A stretch of 6,194 nt of DNA from an uncultured Selenomonadales bacterium (GTDB taxonomy: Bacteria; Bacillota; Negativicutes; Selenomonadales; Selenomonadaceae), in assembly GCA_946543495.1 (NCBI GenBank), contig CAMNLS010000084.1, positions 1 to 6,194 of the forward strand, given 5' to 3'. The translations under genes were made by a program, and so were the position numbers. Below the pieces are notes generated by a model. It was not told the DNA's origin, made no database searches, and saw only the letters and a list, made by a program, of their open reading frames with translations. How positions within the stretch are numbered: position 1 is the stretch's first letter; every line of letters begins with the position of its first letter. Positions 1 to 4,938 of the stretch are shown in pieces.

Positions 1-2
1 CG

Positions 3-338
3 CACGTTAAAACGCCCGATTTTGTCCTCGCAATGACTCAAAAAGCCGCCGATAAGTACTATTCCGACCTAAATCCGAACGGAACTTTGATTTTGGACGA
101 CGATTTAGTCCCGACTTCGCCCGATTTCAAGAATATTATCCGCGTGCCGATAACAAAATTGGCAGTTGAGCGGCTTGGCAAGGCATTATTCGCAAATATC
201 GTGGCTCTTGGCGTGATTGTCAAGGTTACAAGGCTCGTTGACTTTGAAACTATCAAAAAATCCGTCGCAAATCGCGTTCCGACGCATACAATCGAACAAA
301 ATATGACTGCATTACAAATCGGATTCGATTCCGTGTAA
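3..338 (+). CDS. korC: 2-oxoacid:ferredoxin oxidoreductase, gamma subunit (KorC/PorG-like), 3' part
   Basis: This is the C-terminal part of the gamma subunit of a ferredoxin-dependent 2-oxoacid oxidoreductase. These cytoplasmic enzymes oxidatively decarboxylate 2-oxoglutarate, pyruvate or a similar acid to the acyl-CoA and reduce ferredoxin. The reading frame is open from base 3, and the residues before the first ATG at 33 (HVKTPDFVLA) fit the family, so that ATG is internal and the gene is cut by the window edge. Family-like features are PDFVLAMTQKAADKY, the GTLILDDDLVP strand, the VPITKLAVERLG segment, and the end with VPTHTIEQNMTALQIGFDSV, which resembles the usual 'kvPxkxxelNxxAfxxGy' tail. 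The alpha and beta subunit genes are expected upstream, outside the window. A terminator follows 23 bp after the stop. The substrate (2-oxoglutarate, pyruvate or a branched-chain 2-oxoacid) cannot be decided from this fragment; korC is the best guess. Confidence 0.85.
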   Translation, partial: HVKTPDFVLAMTQKAADKYYSDLNPNGTLILDDDLVPTSPDFKNIIRVPITKLAVERLGKALFANIVALGVIVKVTRLVDFETIKKSVANRVPTHTIEQNMTALQIGFDSV

Positions 339-361
339 AAATCAACGTTTGAAACTAAAAA

Positions 362-392
362 AGCCCTGACACAAAGTCCGGGCTAATTTTTT
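362..392. terminator. Bidirectional rho-independent terminator between convergent genes
   Basis: The hairpin arms are 362-370 (AGCCCTGAC) and 376-384 (GTCCGGGCT), with one T/C mismatch and a 5-nt loop. A T-run at 387-392 follows on the plus strand. An A-run at 357-362 gives the matching T-run on the minus strand. It can therefore end both the korC-like transcript and the convergent UPF0756 operon. It touches the stop codon of the small gene at 391-393. Confidence 0.85.
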
Positions 393-546
393 AATTATTA
401 TCATAGTAATCTCTGTTAAAATGCTCAAAATCTGTTTGGTAGTCATTTTCAAGTTCATCTGAATTATTTTCGCTTAAATCTCTGCCAAAAACTATAAACA
501 TAGTCCAAAGCAGAATAAAAATTACGAGCAGAAGTAGTTTTTTCAT
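391..546 (-). CDS. Small single-pass membrane protein, 51 aa, unknown function
   Basis: This 51-residue frame starts with ATG at 546-544 and ends with TAA at 393-391. A ribosome-binding site reading GTGAGG lies about 8 bases upstream of the ATG, in the 10-bp gap after the stop of the UPF0756 gene, so the two genes are probably co-transcribed. The protein begins MKKLLLLVIFILLWTMFIVF, a lysine-tagged hydrophobic helix of about 17 residues (4-20). A strongly acidic, Asn/Asp/Glu-rich tail of about 30 residues follows. The positive N-terminus would put the tail outside the membrane if the segment acts as an uncleaved anchor. It has no lipobox cysteine and no clear signal-peptidase site, although a cleaved signal peptide cannot be excluded. 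I do not recognise the family. The good ribosome-binding site, operon position and placement just before a terminator support a real gene. Confidence 0.7.
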   Translation of the reverse strand: MKKLLLLVIFILLWTMFIVFGRDLSENNSDELENDYQTDFEHFNRDYYDNN

Positions 547-556
547 AAAATCAGCC

Positions 557-1000
557 TCACTTAACTATACTCATGATAAAATATGCAAATCCTGCGGCTA
601 TTAAAGGACCGACGGCAACTCCTTTGAAAAAAAATATACCTGCTATAGTTCCTATTACAAGCGATGAAATCATTTCCGGATTATTTTGCAGAGCAATTAT
701 TCCGCGACCTGCCGCCGCCGCAGTTAATATTCCTGCCAATATCGTGATAATTCCGAGTCTTGTCTTGAATGATTCAAAAAAAATACTTATATCAACCGAA
801 CCGTCAAATAATTTAACCAATATTGCCGCAGTAAGTATTGTAACTCCTATATTTAATCCTTTATCGCTAAGTAAATGTATAAAATAATCCTGTTTCAAGC
901 ATTTTAGCGTTAAAATTATAATCATCGAATAAATTAAGCTATCATTACGCCCTGCAAAGCCAAAAATTATGAGAAATATTGCCAAACCATACTCATTCAT
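557..1000 (-). CDS. UPF0756 (DUF441, YeaL-like) integral membrane protein
   Basis: A 147-residue polytopic inner-membrane protein of the UPF0756/DUF441 family, which includes E. coli YeaL; the function is unknown. Length and motif order fit the family: KGLNIGVTILTAAIL (47-61), an Ala/Gly-rich helix ending in GRG (98-100), and the signature GVAVGPLIAAG (127-137) near the C-terminus. Hydrophobic stretches at about 5-17, 20-33, 49-64, 82-97, 111-126 and 129-145 suggest four to six membrane segments. The ATG at 1000-998 has a GGAGG ribosome-binding site about 7 bases upstream. The gene is first in a two-gene operon with the 51-aa protein. It is divergent from a LysR-type regulator, which may control it. 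It is AT-rich compared with the cas and MATE genes. Confidence 0.9.
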   Translation of the reverse strand: MNEYGLAIFLIIFGFAGRNDSLIYSMIIILTLKCLKQDYFIHLLSDKGLNIGVTILTAAILVKLFDGSVDISIFFESFKTRLGIITILAGILTAAAAGRGIIALQNNPEMISSLVIGTIAGIFFFKGVAVGPLIAAGFAYFIMSIVK

Positions 1001-1026
1001 AAGAATTCCTCCAAAAAGTTTGATTC

Positions 1027-1055
1027 ATTATAGTTAAACCTTTAATTTTTGTGAA
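1027..1055 (-). promoter_or_regulatory. Sigma-70 promoter of the UPF0756 operon
   Basis: Read on the minus strand, the -35 box is TTCACA (1055-1050, five of six consensus bases). A 17-bp spacer and a perfect TATAAT -10 box (1032-1027) follow. The predicted transcription start is near 1020, giving a leader of about 20 nt before the start codon, with the GGAGG ribosome-binding site inside it. This is the clearest promoter in the window. Confidence 0.75.
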
Positions 1056-1065
1056 ATACTTATAT

Positions 1066-1081
1066 CCTATTTGCTTATAGG
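1066..1081. promoter_or_regulatory. Palindrome CCTAT-N6-ATAGG, candidate LysR-type operator
   Basis: A perfect 5-bp inverted repeat with a 6-bp centre lies in the 103-bp gap between the divergent LysR and UPF0756 genes. Its centre is about 53 bp upstream of the predicted start of the UPF0756 promoter. LysR-family activators typically hold their recognition site at roughly -50 to -75. CTTATA also occurs as a direct repeat at 1059-1064 and 1074-1079. The site lies just upstream of the regulator's own start codon, so autoregulation is plausible. Binding is inferred from position and symmetry only. Confidence 0.45.
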
Positions 1082-1103
1082 CAAAAACAATAAGGTGATA
1101 TTC

Positions 1104-1970
1104 ATGACATTGAACCAAATGTATTATTTCTGCGAGGTTTGCAAACTGCAAAACATAACTAAGGCGTCGCAAGTCCTTAATGTTTCTCAACCTACTATCA
1201 GCATTGCAATTCGCGATTTGGAATCGGAAACAAAATTAAATCTTTTTCATCGGCAAGGAAAAAAAATAATCATAACTCAAGACGGATATAAACTTTTCGT
1301 TAAGATTTCAAATATCCTGAGCCAAATTCACGATTTAAATGACGAAATAAATCGAATGACGAACAGAAACAGAATTCGTTTGGCAATTCCGATTCAAATT
1401 GGAACGATTTTTCTTCCGAGAATACTTGGAGACTTCAAAAATAAATTTCCGAGCATAAATTTAGATATTATAGAAACCGGCGGCATTGACTCATTAAATC
1501 TGCTGGAAAATGATAAAATCGACCTTGCAATTACAAATTATCAAGCTGAATTCAGTAATATGTTTGTTTATCATAAATTTTTTTCATCAGAATGTTGTTT
1601 TTGTACTTACAAAGAGCATTTTTTAGCCGGAAAGGAAATTTTGACCTTCGAGGACATTGCCGAAGAAAAATTAGTAATGCTTGACAGCAGTTTTTTTATT
1701 TGCAAGATGATAAATGACCTATTCAAATCAAAGAAAACTACTCCGAACGTGATTTATTACTCTCCACATCTTCATACGATAAAAAATTTGGTAAAAAATA
1801 AAATAGCCTCGACATTTTTACTGCGTCAAGCTGTTTCTTCGCAAGATGAAATCATTTTAAAAGGAATGTCGGAGCCAATTTTAATTGATTCGGGAATTGT
1901 AACAAAAAAAGGCAGGCAATTATATCCTGACGAACTTTTATTGATAAAATATTTGAAAGCAATGGTATAA
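1104..1970 (+). CDS. LysR-type transcriptional regulator
   Basis: A cytoplasmic DNA-binding regulator of 288 residues, within the usual 290-310 range of the family. The N-terminal winged helix-turn-helix covers about residues 3-60: MTLNQMYYFCEVCKLQNITKAS, then the recognition-helix region LNVSQPTISIAIRDLE, then a wing ending in the ITQDGYKLF stretch (58-65). The remainder is a LysR substrate-binding fold, with an RIRLAIPIQIGTIFLPRIL first strand and helix and the DKIDLAITNY motif. The effector is unknown. I chose the ATG at 1104 over an in-frame TTG at 1071, because AAGGTGA (1092-1098) is well spaced before it, the protein then starts exactly at the family N-terminus, and the TTG falls inside the palindrome. 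The gene is divergent from the UPF0756 operon, its most likely target. It is AT-rich and followed at once by a terminator. Confidence 0.92.
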   Translation: MTLNQMYYFCEVCKLQNITKASQVLNVSQPTISIAIRDLESETKLNLFHRQGKKIIITQDGYKLFVKISNILSQIHDLNDEINRMTNRNRIRLAIPIQIGTIFLPRILGDFKNKFPSINLDIIETGGIDSLNLLENDKIDLAITNYQAEFSNMFVYHKFFSSECCFCTYKEHFLAGKEILTFEDIAEEKLVMLDSSFFICKMINDLFKSKKTTPNVIYYSPHLHTIKNLVKNKIASTFLLRQAVSSQDEIILKGMSEPILIDSGIVTKKGRQLYPDELLLIKYLKAMV

Positions 1971-1981
1971 ATGATAAAAAA

Positions 1982-2009
1982 GCCTCGACTACTTGTCGGG
2001 GCAATTTTT
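1982..2009. terminator. Rho-independent terminator after the LysR gene
   Basis: The stem is 1982-1989 (GCCTCGAC) with 1995-2002 (GTCGGGGC), eight pairs including one T-G wobble, with a 5-nt loop. TTTTT follows at 2005-2009. The A-run at 1976-1981 gives a T-run on the other strand, so it could also end the minus-strand cas6 transcript about 160 bp after that gene's stop. It begins 12 bp after the LysR stop codon. Confidence 0.82.
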
Positions 2010-2161
2010 ATGTTAAAATCCGTTCGCGAAAAGAAAAATAGCCAGATGGTTTTACTCCTAATTTCGTATGGAGTAAGACCGTCTTTGTTTATACGATAAA
2101 AAGAAACGAATACGTCGACGACCGCTTTCAACGGTTTTTGATCATTTAAAGAATCGGAACT
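2010..2161 (-). pseudogene. Possible relic of an IS3-type transposase C-terminus
   Basis: Between the LysR terminator and cas6 lies about 150 bp with no intact gene. Read on the minus strand, a frame open from just after the TAA at 2164-2162 encodes a segment with SFYRINKDGLTPYEIRSK. This resembles the C-terminal end of IS3/IS150-family OrfB transposases, where a 'FYNxxRIxxKLxGLTPxEYR' pattern is common. It has no catalytic DDE core, no ATG with a ribosome-binding site and no recognisable terminal inverted repeats. The frame runs on through the terminator hairpin into antisense of the LysR gene, so the real end of any relic is unclear. The match is from memory of the motif, so this could equally be non-coding intergenic sequence. 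Confidence 0.3.
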
Positions 2162-2170
2162 TTAACCGCG

Positions 2171-2986
2171 TCAATTTATACATGAAGCGCGAACTTGTCC
2201 GAAGCCTTGTCCCGTCAAACGTCCGACGCCTGCAAACTCTCCGAACTTGGCAAATAGCAGGAATACTCTTCGCACCTCTTCGCTTAAGCTCTCGACGTTG
2301 TAAGAGAAATTTCCCCAGAAAGCCTGCACGCCTCTGTTTTGTGCTAAGTAAAACTTTTTGCTTTCGCCGCTCCATGAAGTGAGACGAATCTTGCTGGCGA
2401 AGTCGCGAATAACATTTTTCTCGACGGCGGCGGGCATTTCAGCTTGCGTCCACTTATCAGCCAGCGAAGTGAATATCAATTCGGCGCGAGGATAAGGCGC
2501 GTCAAAGTCATCAATGCGAAATGACGTAGGCGACACAAAGTTTAAATCAATCCCCTTGACGGCGGGGACATTCTTTACGCTCGAAATAAAATCCTTAACC
2601 GCTATGACTCCTGAGTCATCTCGAATCTTTCCGTCACAAATAATTTCCTCAAGGCTTAAGCGTAAGCTGCCTGCCTGAATTTTTTTCCCAATTGGCAAAG
2701 TCAATTCGGCTTGCAAAATCTGTTCATTCAGACCCGTAAGACGCCAAAGAAATCTGTCGCCTTGCCGAACTTGCCAACGACCATTAATCTGCGGAATTCT
2801 ATCGACAGGTTCAAGAAAAGATACCGTGAACGGTTTTATGTTCAGCTCGTTATGAACGAAACTTCCGAATTGCGGCGAAAAGTCATTTAATATCTTGAAT
2901 AACACCGCGTGCATAATTCGTCCATTTATGAACGGTAACTGCGCTGAATTTTCTGCCCGCAGTTTGTAGACAAGCGCGCCTATCAT
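2171..2986 (-). CDS. cas6: CRISPR-associated endoribonuclease Cas6
   Basis: Cas6 cuts the precursor CRISPR RNA within each repeat and leaves an 8-nt repeat-derived 5' handle on the mature crRNA. The 271-residue length is normal. The N-terminal RRM-like fold shows LPFINGRIMHAVLFKIL (17-33) and FVHNELNIKPFTVSFL (43-58), as in Cas6 proteins. H45, or less likely H26, is a candidate catalytic histidine. The C-terminal glycine-rich RAMP loop FAGVGRLTGQGFGQ (251-264) is intact. The ATG at 2986-2984 overlaps the TGA of the upstream RAMP gene by 4 bp (ATGA), and GAGG lies about 8 bases upstream inside the RAMP gene, so translation is probably coupled. The repeats of the nearby array end in TTTGAAAC or ATTGAAAC, the usual Cas6 handle type. 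No other cas gene follows; the operon ends here. Confidence 0.9.
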   Translation of the reverse strand: MIGALVYKLRAENSAQLPFINGRIMHAVLFKILNDFSPQFGSFVHNELNIKPFTVSFLEPVDRIPQINGRWQVRQGDRFLWRLTGLNEQILQAELTLPIGKKIQAGSLRLSLEEIICDGKIRDDSGVIAVKDFISSVKNVPAVKGIDLNFVSPTSFRIDDFDAPYPRAELIFTSLADKWTQAEMPAAVEKNVIRDFASKIRLTSWSGESKKFYLAQNRGVQAFWGNFSYNVESLSEEVRRVFLLFAKFGEFAGVGRLTGQGFGQVRASCIN

Positions 2987-4845
2987 TTCACAACCTCAAA
3001 GATTGTCGGCAAAGGTTCACGCTGTTTAAATCGTTCGTCGACGCCGTCCTTTTGTGAAACGTTGCCGCTCATTGATTTAATCTTCGCGCTCCAGCAATCG
3101 ACCTTTTTTGTCAGCGACCAATCCAAAATAATTTTTAACTCTTCCATCACCTTTTGCCAAGTACTTAACATATTTTCTTTCTCAAGATACTTTTTAAAGG
3201 CGGCAATATATTCGTCGTTCTTTTCCTCACGATAAGGAGATTTCCAGCCGTCATCATCGAAAAGCTCGCTGTAAGCAGTGTCATCATCAATTAAAAGCGT
3301 CGGCGTAATCTCCACGCTACCGAAACCAAGCGGCTTGCCTTTACCGATTTTATATGCCGCGTCCTTCATATCGTACAAATCAAAAATCATCATTAGCGCA
3401 CCGAGTTCGACTTTGCTAAGATTTTTAAATCGAATCTTCGACTTGAACTTACTGCCTTTAGCGAGCGGCGTCATAGGTTTTATTATTGATTCCTGAGCGT
3501 TAGAAAGGCGTTTGTCGTTTTCTTTGCGCTCTGATTCGTCTGCTTGCCAATCCTTATTGGGATCTATATCGTTATGCCAATAAAGTTTGTAGCCGCGAAT
3601 CTGTGCGCCAACCGTGTCCCAATTAGTAAGCACATTGCTTTTGGGATTTTGTTTGAGATAAAGTTGGTAAGAAGTCGGATTCGGTTGCATGAGAGGATGA
3701 GCTTGAGCCTCTTTAAGTTCGTTAAAACTTTCGGATGTAGCGTCCTCGAAGTAGACACGGCTTGCCGCTTCTTGATTTCCAAAGACAACGTCCGCGAAGT
3801 CAACAGCGTCATTGTTTTTAATCTTCACAGCTTGATTGATTCGCCGTTCATAGGGCACACGGAAACATTGACCATGCCCGAACGCTTTAACTTGTCCGTT
3901 TTCCGATATGTAATGGCAGGGAATCAAAGTCGCCACGCGTTTAGATACAGCATTCCTCGTCAGCCGTTCAATATCAACACGCTTCAAAAAGTATCTGGGG
4001 TGCTTCTTCTCGTCGAAGAGATTGACGCCGCTTTTATTCTTCCTGTCCCGACGATAGGAGAGCTGAACGGCTTCGGAAACCTCAAGCCATTCGGCATCCC
4101 ATTTAACGTAGTCAAGCGAGGTGTATCGAATGATTTGCTTGCCGTGATTAATCTTTCTAACTTCGGTTCTGTATTGCTCTTCCGTGAGAATATGAGACCT
4201 GAACTTTTCAGACAAAGCCTTTAATTCCTCTCTGTAAGCCGCATAAGCCGTCCCGTCTAGAAGTTCATCAGGACGATTCGCCCATTGATTACCGGTCAAA
4301 CAGTAAGCTCTGCACTCATCAAAATCCCAATGTACTGCCGAATCAGTGCGCCTCACATTTCTTTTATACTTCTTCTGATAATCTTTTATCGTGATAAAGT
4401 CGTTCCTGCGGTCGGTCGTGTACTTTGAAGGCACGATGAAATATTTATCGTCGGTCGTGTGAATCAAAAAGCCAGGGCGCGCCTTCTTCTTTCCATCCAC
4501 ATCAGTCATCAATTTATCGTAATGTTGTTTTAAATCTTTCATCCACGCGGGCGAACTTATAGATGCCATTAAGCAACGGAAGTAAATATGTTCGTCGTTG
4601 AAGTCTTCGCCTTTCTTTTGTTCTGAAGACTGCCCGCGAAACGCTCCGCACGTTACAATCTTAAAAATGTTCTTGAACATGCCGCGAAGTGACGAGCCAG
4701 GGATAATCGGCTTGCCGAGCGGCGCAAAACTTTTCGGCTCATTGCCACCGATAAACAGCGGCGTCAAAGCCTCAATGTTCAATAAAATTTCGCCGCTTAA
4801 CTGTTCTTCGCGTTCGGTTGGGGCGGGCAAAACTCTTTCAGGCAA
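2983..4845 (-). CDS. CRISPR-associated RAMP protein, TIGR03986 type (Cas7-like), start uncertain
   Basis: A 620-residue RAMP-superfamily protein, expected to bind crRNA in a type III-like complex. Numbered from the TTG at 4845, the motifs in order are TPLFIGG (28-34) and IPGSSLRG (48-55), the classic first RAMP motifs; FGHGQCFRVPY (322-332); FGNQEAASRVYFEDA (355-369); RGYKLYWH (417-424); IIKPMTPLAKGSKF (454-467); and the glycine-rich loop GKGKPLGFGS (501-510). This order fits the TIGR03986 family as I know it. A long, charged, less conserved insertion lies between about 70 and 300. The start is doubtful: the TTG has no ribosome-binding site, and the family-like motif PYNFVSLP is encoded in frame just upstream, overlapping the TTG. 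The upstream frame stays open to the TAA at 5028-5026 but contains no ATG, GTG or TTG. The gene is thus either 5'-truncated or uses an unusual start. It overlaps cas6 by 4 bp. Confidence 0.85.
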   Translation of the reverse strand: MPERVLPAPTEREEQLSGEILLNIEALTPLFIGGNEPKSFAPLGKPIIPGSSLRGMFKNIFKIVTCGAFRGQSSEQKKGEDFNDEHIYFRCLMASISSPAWMKDLKQHYDKLMTDVDGKKKARPGFLIHTTDDKYFIVPSKYTTDRRNDFITIKDYQKKYKRNVRRTDSAVHWDFDECRAYCLTGNQWANRPDELLDGTAYAAYREELKALSEKFRSHILTEEQYRTEVRKINHGKQIIRYTSLDYVKWDAEWLEVSEAVQLSYRRDRKNKSGVNLFDEKKHPRYFLKRVDIERLTRNAVSKRVATLIPCHYISENGQVKAFGHGQCFRVPYERRINQAVKIKNNDAVDFADVVFGNQEAASRVYFEDATSESFNELKEAQAHPLMQPNPTSYQLYLKQNPKSNVLTNWDTVGAQIRGYKLYWHNDIDPNKDWQADESERKENDKRLSNAQESIIKPMTPLAKGSKFKSKIRFKNLSKVELGALMMIFDLYDMKDAAYKIGKGKPLGFGSVEITPTLLIDDDTAYSELFDDDGWKSPYREEKNDEYIAAFKKYLEKENMLSTWQKVMEELKIILDWSLTKKVDCWSAKIKSMSGNVSQKDGVDERFKQREPLPTIFEVVK

Positions 4846-4938
4846 CGAGACAAAGTTATAAGGCGTGGTCGCCGGTTCAAAGTCTCTTTGTGGCGATGGC
4901 TTATAGTTTCTTACCGCCGATTTACCTTGTGACGAATC
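4846..4938 (-). other. In-frame coding-like extension of the RAMP gene without a start codon
   Basis: The RAMP reading frame continues upstream of the TTG at 4845. It encodes a polar linker-like stretch (GKSAVRNYKPSPQRDFEP) and then ATTPYNFVSLP. The PYNFV motif close to the N-terminus is what I expect of TIGR03986 RAMP proteins, so this stretch was probably once translated. No ATG, GTG or TTG codon occurs in frame here, and the other two frames are closed by stops at about 4912-4926. Beyond it the same frame enters the decayed first CRISPR repeat. The stretch also occupies the place where an array leader would be expected, since the array reads away on the plus strand; I see no clear leader promoter in it. 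Confidence 0.5.

Noticed and set aside
710..722. GCC trinucleotide run (GCCGCCGCCGCAG) as a microsatellite or phase-variable tract
   Set aside because: On the coding strand it encodes part of the alanine-rich helix before the conserved GRG of UPF0756, and it is only three to four units long.
573..887. Plus-strand open frame of 104 codons with Pro/Ala-rich product
   Set aside because: It is the antisense shadow of the UPF0756 gene, which has family motifs and a strong ribosome-binding site.
1071..1103. Upstream TTG start for the LysR gene adding 11 residues
   Set aside because: No ribosome-binding site precedes it, it lies inside the palindrome, and the added residues are not part of the LysR N-terminus. 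The ATG at 1104 has AAGGTGA at good spacing.
1826..2131. A complete 101-aa minus-strand gene starting with TTG at 2131
   Set aside because: Its C-terminal half is antisense to the LysR gene and it crosses a terminator hairpin. Only the part outside LysR is discussed, as a possible transposase relic.
3544..4224. Plus-strand open frame of 226 codons
   Set aside because: It lies wholly antisense to the RAMP gene, whose motifs are clear. It shows no family pattern and has no ribosome-binding site; it is a by-product of the opposite frame.
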